Source: Corynebacterium sp. KPL1814
Lineage (GTDB): Bacteria > Actinomycetota > Actinomycetes > Mycobacteriales > Mycobacteriaceae
Assembly (NCBI RefSeq): GCF_000478175.1
Contig: NZ_KI515774.1
Coordinates: 245,594 to 309,593 of the forward strand
DNA: 64,000 nucleotides
Reading direction: 5' to 3'
Within the stretch, counting starts at the first letter, position 1; each line of letters begins with the position of its first letter. The translations under genes and the position numbers were made by a program. The notes beneath the pieces are model-generated. The model was not told the DNA's origin and did no database searches. It worked only from the letters and a program-made list of their open reading frames with translations. Below, piece by piece: positions 7,991 to 17,276 of this stretch.

Positions 7991-8019
7991 CAACATGTCA
8001 GTGCTAAGCAGGGTATAGT
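7991..8019 (+). promoter_or_regulatory. Putative cas3 promoter containing the seed match
   Basis: TATAGT at 8014-8019 is the best -10 hexamer upstream of cas3; the -35 region (about 7990-7996) is weak, as usual in actinobacteria. The 12-base identity with the mini-array guide covers 7994-8005, between -35 and -10, and a 32-nt R-loop would extend to 8025, over the -10 and start site. The expected 5' leader is about 65 nt and contains a hairpin around 8044-8064. Confidence 0.55.
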
Positions 8020-8092
8020 CTTAAATCATTAGTTGATAACTCCAGTTCACCATAAAAAGTGGACTTGGTGAGCCTGTAGCGGAGATAGAACC

Positions 8093-10873
8093 ATGAAATT
8101 GCCAGCGAAGACAGTGGATTTTTGTACTCGTGCAGATGGTTGGGCTGGTCAACGCAGCCAGCAGGCGCGGAGCTTGTGGGCGAAATCGGGCGACGGTGTA
8201 GACCATCTCAACCTGCCGCAACATATGGTTGATTCCGCATGTGCTGCATCCTTGGTGTACAACTCTTGGCTTTCTCGTTCAGTAAAGGAGTTCCTGAAAG
8301 CCGAGTTACGTGTCTCAGAGACGGATATAGAAGTTCTCTACGTCTTTCTTGCTGGGTCCCATGATGTTGGAAAAGGTGTTAAGACTTTCCAGCGGCTTCT
8401 TCTTGACCGCAGTGACGTTGCGCATTTGGTCCACGCCGTTAGCGACGCGGGATTGGATATCGAATTGAGCGCCTCAGAGGCGAATATGTCCAAGCTTCCG
8501 CATGGTATTGCCTCTGGTGAAATTTTAGCAATCTGGCTTGTAGAACAGGGACTTACTCTGCCAAAAGCTAACTCATTGGCTGCGGTTGTCAATGCACATC
8601 ATGGTGCCGCAAGCGGGCCGAATAAAGCGGTCCGAGAATTGATTCAAGATTACCCTTCGGCGTGGCGAATTGTTCATGGTGAACTTCTTGATGCCATGGC
8701 GCAACTCTGCGGGGGAAATGAGCTTGCGCAGGTGCTTGCCAAGCTGCCGAAAGTCTCACCCGCCGCTGCGCAACTGCTTACCGGTTTAGTGGTTATGGCG
8801 GACTGGATTGCTTCCAATGAAAAGGCATTCAGTTTACGCGTGGAGGGAACTCAACTAGACAGAGTGGCACGGGCTGCAGAACTTATTGACCTGACCTCAC
8901 CCTGGGAACCGGAAACTCGATTGCATCAAGACATCGACGAGCAATTCCGGCAATCGTTTGGGTGGCCGGCCGAGTTTAAGGCGCGACAAGTACAGCAGGA
9001 AATGGTGAAGGCTGCCAAAGAGACCGATGAGCCAGTGCTCATAGTCCTAGAGGCTGAAACAGGCGTAGGAAAAACCGAAGCCGCCTTAGCAGCAGCGGAA
9101 GTGCTCGCGGCGCGGAGTGGAGCACAAGGAATCTACTTTGCCGCTCCGACCATGGCTACGGCGAATGGCCTACTGCAAAGGACCATCGAATGGAGCCGAA
9201 ACGTAACGACGGGTTCGGTTCGATCGATGTACCTTGCACATTCCAAAAATGCATTGGCTAAGCCTTATACGGATTTAAAATTTACGGGAATCAACCGTTA
9301 CGAAGAAGAAGGCGGCAACGTTGTTGCATCGCAGTGGATGTCGGGACGGCGGCTCGGCATTCTTTCCAATTTCGTGGTGGGTACCGTTGACCAAGTGCTC
9401 ATGATGGCGCTACAGCAGCGGTTTTCCATGCTGAGGCACGTCGGCCTGGCAGGCAAAGTAGTAATTTTTGATGAGGTTCATTCCTTTGATGTGTATTCCT
9501 CCGATTACCTCCGCAGTGCCATCGAATGGTTGGGATTTTATGGTGCCAGCATCATCGTCATGTCCGCCACGTTGCCGGCGGACAAGCGACGCGCATTGGT
9601 CAGCGCGTACTCCGACGGTCAATGGCCAGAGGAAGAGCCGACTGGCTACCCACTGATCACAGTGGCGACAGAAGACGAAATTCGTTCTCTAGAGGTTCCA
9701 GCGTCTCCAACAGATCTTGAAGCCACAATTAGTTTCCTTGCGGAAGGCGAAGATTCACTGCACGAACTTCTCGGGGAATGGCTCGTGGATGGCGGGTGTG
9801 TTCTTATTATCTGCAATACTATCGCACGAGCTCAGGCGGCGTATTCGGAACTCGCCGAAAGCTATGGTGATTGCGTGGAGCTTCATCATGCGGGTTTTGT
9901 GGCTTGGGAACGCGTAGAAAAAGAAGATTCATTACGGCGACAACTTGGCCCGGATGCCCACAGGGGAGCAGGTCGGCCGAAGCAAAAAATTGTGGTGGCT
10001 ACTCAGGTGGCGGAACAGAGCTTGGATATTGATGCCGATGCCCTGATTACTGATATCGCACCTATGGATCTGCTCATTCAGCGCATCGGGAGGCTGCACC
10101 GCCACGCGCGTCCTTTCAGCGATCGACCCGAAAACCTGCGCGAACCACAGGTTGTTATTCGCGGGCTAGAAACTTCCTCACCAGTCCCGGAATTTGAATC
10201 AGGTGCCGAGGCTATTTACGGCCGTGCGATATTGCTATCAACCTATGCAGTCTTGCCAAATAAGATTCGCCGTCCAGATGACATCGCTCCGCTTGTAGCA
10301 GCTGCATATGATCGCAACTTTAAGCCGCCAGAGGCGTGGAACGAATCGTGGGAAGAGGCCATTGCGACGCGTGATTTTGAGGAATCGACAGCGCATTCAG
10401 CGTCCTCAACGTTCCGATTGCCAGATCCATGGAGTACCAACGGCCTGGACGCTCTATTTGCACGGCTGCAGGATGATTCCGCAGACGATGCCGAGATCAA
10501 AGGCGCGGCCCAAGTTCGTGACGCAGAGCCCAGCGTTGAGGTGATCCCCATCATCGAGACTGATTATGGCTATCGCCCGTGGGGCTGGGATGAAGAAGTC
10601 ATCGAGGCTGCCGATATTCCGTATAAGCTGGCCTTTCATCTTGCGTCTAGTACAGTACGACTGCCTGTGCGAATGACCCGTTATGACTCGGACTTTGATG
10701 CAGTGGTCAATGACCTCGAAGGGGCAACCCCGGCCGAGTGGGGTTCACATTATTTACTGCGGGGACAACTGGCTCTGCCGTTAGATGAAGGGGAAGAGAC
10801 GCAGGTAGGACGCTTTGTTCTGCGGTATACGAGCCAGCTGGGAATCGAAATTATGAGTGATGGGCGTGAGTGA
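8093..10873 (+). CDS. cas3: CRISPR-associated helicase-nuclease Cas3 (type I-E)
   Basis: 926 residues. Cas3 is recruited by Cascade bound to target DNA, then nicks, unwinds and degrades it. The N-terminal HD nuclease shows H44 in LPQHMVDSA, H90-D91 in GSHDVGKG, and MADWIAS near residue 236. The superfamily 2 helicase follows: Walker A ETGVGKTEAA at about 322-331, DEVH at 460-463, SATLP at 491, and motif VI QRIGRLHRH near 663-671. All catalytic motifs are intact. The ATG at 8093 follows GGAGATAGAACC. The gene is separated from cas8e by 99 bases, so Cascade may have its own promoter. Confidence 0.97.
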   Translation: MKLPAKTVDFCTRADGWAGQRSQQARSLWAKSGDGVDHLNLPQHMVDSACAASLVYNSWLSRSVKEFLKAELRVSETDIEVLYVFLAGSHDVGKGVKTFQRLLLDRSDVAHLVHAVSDAGLDIELSASEANMSKLPHGIASGEILAIWLVEQGLTLPKANSLAAVVNAHHGAASGPNKAVRELIQDYPSAWRIVHGELLDAMAQLCGGNELAQVLAKLPKVSPAAAQLLTGLVVMADWIASNEKAFSLRVEGTQLDRVARAAELIDLTSPWEPETRLHQDIDEQFRQSFGWPAEFKARQVQQEMVKAAKETDEPVLIVLEAETGVGKTEAALAAAEVLAARSGAQGIYFAAPTMATANGLLQRTIEWSRNVTTGSVRSMYLAHSKNALAKPYTDLKFTGINRYEEEGGNVVASQWMSGRRLGILSNFVVGTVDQVLMMALQQRFSMLRHVGLAGKVVIFDEVHSFDVYSSDYLRSAIEWLGFYGASIIVMSATLPADKRRALVSAYSDGQWPEEEPTGYPLITVATEDEIRSLEVPASPTDLEATISFLAEGEDSLHELLGEWLVDGGCVLIICNTIARAQAAYSELAESYGDCVELHHAGFVAWERVEKEDSLRRQLGPDAHRGAGRPKQKIVVATQVAEQSLDIDADALITDIAPMDLLIQRIGRLHRHARPFSDRPENLREPQVVIRGLETSSPVPEFESGAEAIYGRAILLSTYAVLPNKIRRPDDIAPLVAAAYDRNFKPPEAWNESWEEAIATRDFEESTAHSASSTFRLPDPWSTNGLDALFARLQDDSADDAEIKGAAQVRDAEPSVEVIPIIETDYGYRPWGWDEEVIEAADIPYKLAFHLASSTVRLPVRMTRYDSDFDAVVNDLEGATPAEWGSHYLLRGQLALPLDEGEETQVGRFVLRYTSQLGIEIMSDGRE

Positions 10874-10972
10874 TATGTCCGAGGCACTAGTTAGGCTGAG
10901 AGCACCTCCTTTTACTAGGGGCAGCCACATCATCCACCAAATCACTTTTTAAAAGAAAGGAGGCGAAAGATA

Positions 10973-12718
10973 ATGACTGATACAGAAACCTTTAACCTGC
11001 TCGATGAGCCATGGATTTTGTGCATGGACAGTGCGGATAATCGCAAGGCGTTGAGCATCCGGGACATATTTTCTGGACAGGGCGATGCCCATAAGATTGT
11101 GGGCGATTCACCGACCCAGGATTATGTGGTCATAAGGCTGTTATTGGCTATATTTTGGCGTGCTCATGCGCAAGAATTAGCGGAAGCAGCAGGCGGAAGG
11201 CGGAAACGCGCCAGCTTTGATTGGGGCGAATGGTTCGCGGAAATGCGTGAAGAATTATGCGAGACGAAGCGGGACCAAGTTGTTTTAGATTATCTTGATG
11301 CCTTTAGAGACCGATTCGACTTACTCTCTGACACTGTTCCCTTCATGCAGGTGGCGGATCTTCACTCGCAGAAAAATGAGACTCGACCGATTTCCTATAT
11401 AGTTCCAGAAGCCGCTGATGATCATTTCACGATGCGTACGGCTGAGGGGCGGCGGGCAATTCCTCTAGATGAGGCCGCCCGTTGGTTGCTTCACCTGCAA
11501 GCTTATGATTATTCCGGTATTAAAACCGGCGCAGTAGGAGACCCTCGCGTAAAGGGTGGTAGAGGTTACCCCATCGGCACAGGTTGGACTGGTCGAACGG
11601 GCGGAACTTTGGTGCTTGGAACTGAAGGTCTCCTAGAAACACTTTTGCTGAATACTCCTATGGCAGCTGTTATGACGGAGCAGGGAACTAACCCAATTGA
11701 GCTGGATGAACCGGTATGGGAAAGAGAACCTGATACCGCTGCGCAGCGCCGTGGATCGGATGACAAGCTTGGTGCTGTGCCCCAAGGAGCGGCTGATTTG
11801 GCAACTTGGCAGGCACGACGAGTGCGCCTAGTAGCTGAAGAAGGCCAGATTACTCGCGTCCTCGTATCGAATGGTGATCGCATTCCGGATGCGGGAAAGA
11901 ATGTCATGGGTGATCCCATGACGCCGTATCGGTATAGCCCTAACCAGTCGAAGGCCGGCCAAGATGCTTACTACGCGCGTCCCTACAATTCCACCCAGAC
12001 CATGTGGCGCGCACTTGATGCTTTGGTTGCCGTCGAAGACGACCCAGGTTTCGACCAGAAAAAGGCAAAAGCTCACAAGCGACCAGCCAATCTCAGCAAT
12101 CTCGCTGCGCTTGACGTTGATGGATATCTAAACCAAGGCGCCTTTGATATTGCCTTGGTTTCGATGGAATACGGACCGCAGGAATCTTCAGTAGCCACCA
12201 CTTTCAGCACCACGATCGGGCTTCCCCTAGTGGTATTGCGCGAAGATGATCTTGGCAGGCAAGCGCGTAACGCTGTCCGCACTGCCGCACAAAAGACCTA
12301 TGAAACAGCTGTGAGCTTGGGCTGGTTTGAAGGTCAACTGCGGGTAGCCGCGGGCGATGATTATGAATTCGGCGTTAAGTCTAAGGACAGGTTTTACGCC
12401 CAGTTAGAGCCGGAGTTTATTGCGTGGATGCAGACCATTTCTGCTGAAAATGCAGACAGCGCTCAAATCAACTGGCAGGAACGAGTTCGAACAGTAGCCG
12501 TCTCCCACGCATTGGAACTGCTGCGCGGCGCCGGGATGAAGGCAATTATCGGCAGGGAAGTAGACGCAGGAGAAGACGGAAGGGGCCGAATCGTCTCAGC
12601 TGGATCCCTTTTTCAGCAGCTACAGCGGCGTTTTGATAAGAACCTGCCGTTAACAGGCAAGTCCACACGAAATCAGAATCCTAGCTCACCTATGAAGGAA
12701 GGTGTTGCTCATGCATGA
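10973..12718 (+). CDS. cas8e: Cascade large subunit Cas8e (CasA/Cse1)
   Basis: 581 residues. It is the large Cascade subunit that reads the PAM and helps load Cas3. The N-terminus FNLLDEPWILCMD is the typical Cse1 opening, and GVGDPRVKGGRG-like and YPIGTGWTGRTGG segments (about 187-207) match the conserved glycine-rich region near the L1 loop. A very strong ribosome binding site AAAGGAGG lies 9 bases before the ATG. It starts the Cascade gene block and overlaps cse2 at its end. Confidence 0.95.
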   Translation: MTDTETFNLLDEPWILCMDSADNRKALSIRDIFSGQGDAHKIVGDSPTQDYVVIRLLLAIFWRAHAQELAEAAGGRRKRASFDWGEWFAEMREELCETKRDQVVLDYLDAFRDRFDLLSDTVPFMQVADLHSQKNETRPISYIVPEAADDHFTMRTAEGRRAIPLDEAARWLLHLQAYDYSGIKTGAVGDPRVKGGRGYPIGTGWTGRTGGTLVLGTEGLLETLLLNTPMAAVMTEQGTNPIELDEPVWEREPDTAAQRRGSDDKLGAVPQGAADLATWQARRVRLVAEEGQITRVLVSNGDRIPDAGKNVMGDPMTPYRYSPNQSKAGQDAYYARPYNSTQTMWRALDALVAVEDDPGFDQKKAKAHKRPANLSNLAALDVDGYLNQGAFDIALVSMEYGPQESSVATTFSTTIGLPLVVLREDDLGRQARNAVRTAAQKTYETAVSLGWFEGQLRVAAGDDYEFGVKSKDRFYAQLEPEFIAWMQTISAENADSAQINWQERVRTVAVSHALELLRGAGMKAIIGREVDAGEDGRGRIVSAGSLFQQLQRRFDKNLPLTGKSTRNQNPSSPMKEGVAHA

Positions 12719-13382
12719 CACCAGTCATCCGCAGGCAGAAACTGCTGCGGAGTACACAGGCCCGCGTTTGCGAACCTCCGTGGCGCGTACCGCAGAGGCG
12801 CTGCAGAATGATTATTTGCATTCGCCACAACACAATAAACAAGCGCGAGCACGTGCAGTCCTAGCCCAATTGCGCAAGTATTCTGCGGTACGTCTTGAAC
12901 AACATCCCGTGGCACTTGAAGAGGTCCTCCTTTTATTGGAGCCCGCATTGAGTGAACAAGAGATGGGAAAGGGCGCCGCACCATCCGCATCAGAGCTCGC
13001 GGCCTTTCAAGCCATGACGATGCTAGGTATCCATCTACAAAGCGCTAGCACTGAAGCACATATTAAAGGCCAAAGCTTCGCACGGGCCTGCGGTCGTTTC
13101 TATGCGCACAGTCAGTCACAATCCACGAAACCGCGGTTTGATGCGATGCTCGTATCTCCCGATGAGGCTTCCCGCCTCATACATATTCGTTCCTTGGTAA
13201 CGCTATTGCGCGGGGAAAATTTGGGGTTTGACTACGGTGCATTTGCACAGGACCTGCGGGTTCTAGGCAGCAAAAACGCTACTCAAAAAGCTCATACACA
13301 GCGACAAGGCGTGCTATTGAAATGGGCACGTGACTTCGCACTCGGTTCTTATGCGTCTTCCCAGACCGAACCGACTTCTTAA
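12711..13382 (+). CDS. cse2: Cascade small subunit Cse2 (CasB)
   Basis: About 223 residues. Cse2 is a helical protein present as a dimer in the belly of Cascade, where it stabilises the R-loop. The sequence is helical throughout and contains the family-typical basic patches (HSPQHNKQARARAVLAQLRK near 40-60, SFARACGRFYAHSQ near 125). The frame opens at a GTG at 12702, but I prefer the ATG at 12711, which has AAGGAAGG 9 bases upstream and overlaps the cas8e stop codon. Identification rests on family pattern plus its position between cas8e and cas7e. Confidence 0.93.
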   Translation: MHDTSHPQAETAAEYTGPRLRTSVARTAEALQNDYLHSPQHNKQARARAVLAQLRKYSAVRLEQHPVALEEVLLLLEPALSEQEMGKGAAPSASELAAFQAMTMLGIHLQSASTEAHIKGQSFARACGRFYAHSQSQSTKPRFDAMLVSPDEASRLIHIRSLVTLLRGENLGFDYGAFAQDLRVLGSKNATQKAHTQRQGVLLKWARDFALGSYASSQTEPTS

Positions 13383-13417
13383 AATCAATTTTCACATTCT
13401 AGAAAGGAATTTTCGCA

Positions 13418-14560
13418 ATGACTTTGACCATCGATATCCACGCTCTGCAGACTCTTCCGCCTTCTCTGATCAATCGTGACGACACCGGGGCGCCCAAGTC
13501 TGCCGTTTACGGCGGCGTGCCACGTCAGCGAGTCTCTTCGCAGGCATGGAAGCGTGCAATCCGCAAGTACTTTGAATCTGAAATCGATGCTGAATCTGTG
13601 GGGGATCGCTCGAAGCGGCTTCCAGAGAAGATCGCACGAAAGGTTCAAGAACACGAAGGCTGGGATGCGGAGCGAGCTCAAAAGGAAGTTGCTGAGCTTT
13701 TCAAAGCTGCTGGAATTAAGACGGAAGTGGACGCGAAGCGTATCAAGGCGCTGAAAGATTCCGAGGAAACCACCGAAGAAGAACTAGTAGCAGCGCAGTA
13801 TCCGCAGACCAAATACTTGTTGTTCTTGAGCCCACACCAGATTGAACGTGCCGCGGAGGCGATTATTGCGGCCGACGGTGAAAAGATTAAGAAGAAGGAT
13901 GCGCTGGAGATCCTTGATACCCAGCACTCGGTAGATATGGCGTTGTTTGGGCGCATGGTTGCCGATGATGCTGCGTATAACGTCGATGCCGCCGTACAGG
14001 TTGCGCATGCACTGGGAATCCATGCCAGCGCTCCTGAATTCGACTATTTCACCGCGGTCGATGACTTGGCCGAGGAAGGCGAAGAAACTGGTGCAGGCAT
14101 GATTGGCACCGTACAAATGATGTCTTCTACCTTGTACCGCTATGCCACGGTGAATCTAGATGGACTGACGCGAAATCTCGACTCGGCAGAAAACGCAAAG
14201 CAAGCCGCAGTGAACTTCGTTGATGCATTCATCAAGTCCATGCCCACGGGCAAAATCAATACCTTTGCCAATCAAACAATGCCTGAGCTCATCTATATTG
14301 CGGTTCGCGATACCCGCCCGGTTAGCCTGGTTACTGCCTTCGAAGAACCAGTAGAGCCAACCACCGGGCAGAGCTTGCGCGTCGCCGGTGCCGAAGCATT
14401 GGCGAAAGAAGAAGCAGAGTTTGAAGAAAACTATGGGCTGCAGCCTAAGGCAGCCTTTGTGGTTGGGTTGAGCGAGGCCCGTCAGGCTTTCGCACACATC
14501 GCTGACGAAGTGACGCTGCCAGAGCTTTCGCAGCGTTTGTCTTCCGCGCTTTCGGAGTAG
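13418..14560 (+). CDS. cas7: Cascade backbone subunit Cas7e (CasC/Cse4)
   Basis: 380 residues. Six copies of Cas7e form the crRNA-covering backbone of Cascade. The N-terminus DIHALQTLPPSLINRDD and the segment VPRQRVSSQAWKRAIRKYF (about 40-58) are diagnostic. SVDMALFGRMVADD (about 168-181) and the GKINTFANQTMPE region (about 277-289) are also conserved. The ribosome binding site AAAGGAA precedes the ATG. It sits 35 bases after cse2 and 13 bases before cas5e, consistent with one transcript. Confidence 0.97.
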   Translation: MTLTIDIHALQTLPPSLINRDDTGAPKSAVYGGVPRQRVSSQAWKRAIRKYFESEIDAESVGDRSKRLPEKIARKVQEHEGWDAERAQKEVAELFKAAGIKTEVDAKRIKALKDSEETTEEELVAAQYPQTKYLLFLSPHQIERAAEAIIAADGEKIKKKDALEILDTQHSVDMALFGRMVADDAAYNVDAAVQVAHALGIHASAPEFDYFTAVDDLAEEGEETGAGMIGTVQMMSSTLYRYATVNLDGLTRNLDSAENAKQAAVNFVDAFIKSMPTGKINTFANQTMPELIYIAVRDTRPVSLVTAFEEPVEPTTGQSLRVAGAEALAKEEAEFEENYGLQPKAAFVVGLSEARQAFAHIADEVTLPELSQRLSSALSE

Positions 14561-14573
14561 GAGGCTTAAAACG

Positions 14574-15290
14574 ATGACAGCATCATTGTTGTTGCTGCTT
14601 AAAGGGCCGATGCAGTCTTGGGGAACGGAATCTCGCTACGCTACCCGTGCAACTTCGTCCTTGCCCTCAAAGTCAGGAGTTCTTGGCATGCTAGCTGCAG
14701 CTGAAGGACGCAGGCGTGATGAAGATATGGCCGATTTGGCGGGCCTCAAGTTCGCGGTGCGTGTTGACCAATCCGGTAGCCTTTTGCGCGATTATCAGAC
14801 CGCGCAAAACTGGCAAAAGGATCCACAGGCATCCGCAAAGCTCATCACTCGCTATTTCCTATCAGATGCCGCATTCGTTGCGGCAATTGAAAGTGAGGAT
14901 CGCGAGCAACTCGAGAATTTTGCGGAGAACCTAAACCGACCAGTATTTCCGCTCTATTTGGGCCGACGTTCGTGCCCGGCTCCGCCCAATGTGGTGCTTG
15001 GTGTGGTTGAAAAGCCTGCGGTTACGGCATTACAAGAGCACGGCACGTGGCACGCCACCAAGGAGTATATGAAATCAAGTGGTGGGGAAGTATCGCTGCC
15101 GATTTACCGGGACTCCCTCCCAGGAGAATCCGGCGTGGCTTGCCAGGATGTACCGAACTCTTTTGATCCGCAGCACCGCAAGTATTCATGGCGCACCGTG
15201 GTGCAAAAGGAGTTTGCGAATGTGGACAACCCCTTAGATAGCGCCGAGCGGCGCCCGGATCCCTTTTTGGAGGCGGTGATGAATGTATGA
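14574..15290 (+). CDS. cas5: Cascade subunit Cas5e (CasD)
   Basis: 238 residues. Cas5e caps the 5' handle of the crRNA in Cascade. The start LLLLLKGPMQSWGTESRYATR is the diagnostic Cas5e opening, followed by PSKSGVLGMLAAAEGRRR (about 31-48). FPLYLGRRSCPAPPNV (about 128-143) is the conserved glycine-rich segment. GGAGG lies 11 bases before the ATG. Its stop overlaps the cas6e start in ATGA. In the crRNA-like model it would hold the GATGAGCC handle conserved in psi-R1. Confidence 0.96.
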   Translation: MTASLLLLLKGPMQSWGTESRYATRATSSLPSKSGVLGMLAAAEGRRRDEDMADLAGLKFAVRVDQSGSLLRDYQTAQNWQKDPQASAKLITRYFLSDAAFVAAIESEDREQLENFAENLNRPVFPLYLGRRSCPAPPNVVLGVVEKPAVTALQEHGTWHATKEYMKSSGGEVSLPIYRDSLPGESGVACQDVPNSFDPQHRKYSWRTVVQKEFANVDNPLDSAERRPDPFLEAVMNV

Positions 15291-15985
15291 GTACGTTAAC
15301 CAAAATTCTTATCAATCCTCAGCGGCGTCAAGGGCGAAAGTTGCTTGCTAATCCACAAGCAATGCACGCTGCAGTTGCCGCGTCATTTCCACCAGACATG
15401 GATCAAGAATCCGGGCGTATTTTATGGCGCCTTGATGAAGGTGCGCATCACCATTCCCTCTACGTGGTGGGGCCAGAAAAACCGACTGACCATGTGATTG
15501 TGGAACAAGCAGGGTGGGATACAAGGCCGGGACAATCGGTTGAGTATGACCGGCTGCTTAATTCACTGACTAAGGGGCAAAGATGGATCTTTGAGCTAGT
15601 AGCCAACCCAACGTATTCGCAGGCTAATGAAGGCAAGCGAGGCAAAGTGAAGGCCCATGTGTCCGTGGAACACCAGTTGGAGTGGCTATATCGGCGAGCA
15701 GAAAATGCCGGATTCGAACTAGCCCCCCGGGAAAGTGATGACGTCAGCGATGATGAGCGTCCTCGGTGGTCCGCGGAAGAAGAAACCGCGATTATTGAGC
15801 GAAAAACGTTGGATTTCCGGAAAGGAAATGGCAACAGGCGTGTGCGTATCGCCACAGCCCGATACCGCGGAACCTTAGAAGTCAAAGACCCTGAGGCTTT
15901 TCGGCACACCCTTACTCATGGGATAGGAAGAGCTCGTGGTTATGGTTGCGGCCTGATGACCCTAGCCCGACCGATGGGGTCTTGA
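15287..15985 (+). CDS. cas6e: crRNA-processing endoribonuclease Cas6e (CasE/Cse3)
   Basis: 232 residues. Cas6e cuts the repeat hairpin of the precursor RNA at the 3' base of the stem and stays bound. The likely catalytic histidine is H27 in NPQAMHAAVAASFP, equivalent to His20 of the E. coli enzyme. The C-terminal glycine-rich loop GIGRARGYGCGLMTL is present. It overlaps cas5e by ATGA and cas1 by one base (TGATG). Its substrate should include the array repeats and, if transcribed, psi-R1 and psi-R2, whose stems are preserved. Confidence 0.95.
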   Translation: MSTLTKILINPQRRQGRKLLANPQAMHAAVAASFPPDMDQESGRILWRLDEGAHHHSLYVVGPEKPTDHVIVEQAGWDTRPGQSVEYDRLLNSLTKGQRWIFELVANPTYSQANEGKRGKVKAHVSVEHQLEWLYRRAENAGFELAPRESDDVSDDERPRWSAEEETAIIERKTLDFRKGNGNRRVRIATARYRGTLEVKDPEAFRHTLTHGIGRARGYGCGLMTLARPMGS

Positions 15986-16923
15986 TGTCCAATCCGAGCG
16001 AAGTCCCTGTCACCCGCCAAGCATTGTCCCGGATGGGAGACCGAATCAGTTTCCTGTACGCCGAGCGCTGCGTGATCAATAGGGATGGTAATTCTCTAAC
16101 GATCACGGACCAGCGCGGCGTCGCACATGTGCCAGCCACACAGCTGGCGGCACTGTTGCTTGGTCCAGGGACGAGGATTACTTACGCGGGCATGGCTTTG
16201 CTTGGCGATGCCGGGGTTACCACCCTTTGGGTAGGGGAGCGCGGCGTTCGGTACTATGCGCACGGTCGGCCACCAGCGAAATCGTCCCGTATGGCTGAAA
16301 TTCATGCGCAGGTAGTTTCTCACCAGCGGAAGCGTTTGGACGTGGCTCGCAGAATGTATGCCATGCGTTTCCCAGGAGAAGACGTTTCTCAGCTGACGAT
16401 GTCCCAGCTGCGTGGCCGCGAAGGTGCACGCATGAAGCGGATTTATGCTGCTGAAGCCGAGCGTACTGGAGTCTATTGGAATCGAAGGTCTTACGATCCC
16501 AATGATTTCGATTCTTCTGACCCAATTAACCAGGCCCTGACTGCAGGCAGCGCCGCGCTATATGGAGTCGCTCACGCTGTCGTTGCAGCGCTTGGCTTCA
16601 TCCCTGCCTTGGGGATAGTACATACAGGCACCGATAGGTCATTCGTCTACGACATTGCTGACCTCTATAAAGCAGAGATTTCTATCCCAGCGGCATTTGA
16701 TGCTGTCGCAGCACAACAGGGTAATCCTTCCGTGGAAGTGCGTCGTTTCGTGCGGGATCAAGTTGTCTCACGCCGCCTCATGCCGAGGATGGTTCAAGAC
16801 CTTAAAGCACTTTTTGATGTACCAGATGACGAGCTTGTCAGTGATGCCGAGTTAATGCTGTGGAGTGAACTTGAAGTCATTGCTTCGGGTCTTAACTGGG
16901 CAGAAGAGGAAACGCTGTCATGA
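15985..16923 (+). CDS. cas1: CRISPR adaptation integrase Cas1 (type I-E)
   Basis: 312 residues from the ATG at 15985. Cas1 with Cas2 inserts new spacers at the leader end of the array. The metal ligands are visible: E146 in LRGREGARMK, H213 in GIVHTGTDRSF, and D223 and D226 in VYDIADLYKAE. The frame is open from 15946, but the ATG at 15985 overlaps the cas6e stop by one base and gives the usual MSNPSEVPVTRQALSRMGDR start. It overlaps cas2e by ATGA. It looks intact, so adaptation should be possible. Confidence 0.96.
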   Translation: MSNPSEVPVTRQALSRMGDRISFLYAERCVINRDGNSLTITDQRGVAHVPATQLAALLLGPGTRITYAGMALLGDAGVTTLWVGERGVRYYAHGRPPAKSSRMAEIHAQVVSHQRKRLDVARRMYAMRFPGEDVSQLTMSQLRGREGARMKRIYAAEAERTGVYWNRRSYDPNDFDSSDPINQALTAGSAALYGVAHAVVAALGFIPALGIVHTGTDRSFVYDIADLYKAEISIPAAFDAVAAQQGNPSVEVRRFVRDQVVSRRLMPRMVQDLKALFDVPDDELVSDAELMLWSELEVIASGLNWAEEETLS

Positions 16924-17276
16924 TGGTGCTGGTTATTACTGCTTGTCCCGCTGGACTACGCGGCGATCTGTCTAAGTGGCTCATCGAGCTGACTCCCGGT
17001 GTGTTCGTCGGACGTCCCTCTGCTCGTATACGAGATTTGCTCTGGGATCGTACAACCGAGCTTTGCAAAGATGGCCGCGCACTTTTGGTGTATTCAGCCG
17101 CGAATGAGCAGGGAATGGAGTTCAAGACTCACAGACATCATTGGGAACCTACGGATTTCGACGGGATTACCTTGATGACGCGACCGACTAAGTCTAAGCA
17201 ACCACAGCGAAGGACTGGATGGTCTCAAGCCCGACGCAACCGTATTTCTTATAAGAAACAGAAGGGAGGATATTAG
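16920..17276 (+). CDS. cas2: CRISPR adaptation protein Cas2e
   Basis: 118 residues, the CasI-E form of Cas2 that holds two Cas1 dimers together. MVLVITACPAGLRGDLSKWL followed by TPGVFVGRPSARIRDLLWDR is the signature of Cas2e. The tail is basic. It starts within the cas1 stop (ATGA). It is the last cas gene and is followed after 89 bases by the first repeat, so new spacers would be added at its side. Confidence 0.96.
   Translation: MMVLVITACPAGLRGDLSKWLIELTPGVFVGRPSARIRDLLWDRTTELCKDGRALLVYSAANEQGMEFKTHRHHWEPTDFDGITLMTRPTKSKQPQRRTGWSQARRNRISYKKQKGGY

Noticed and set aside
7897-8092. A hidden toxin gene of the CreTA kind next to the mini array
   Set aside because: I looked for a short open frame with a start and ribosome binding site under the matched promoter; only cas3 itself lies downstream, so autoregulation of cas3 fits better than a toxin-antitoxin pair.
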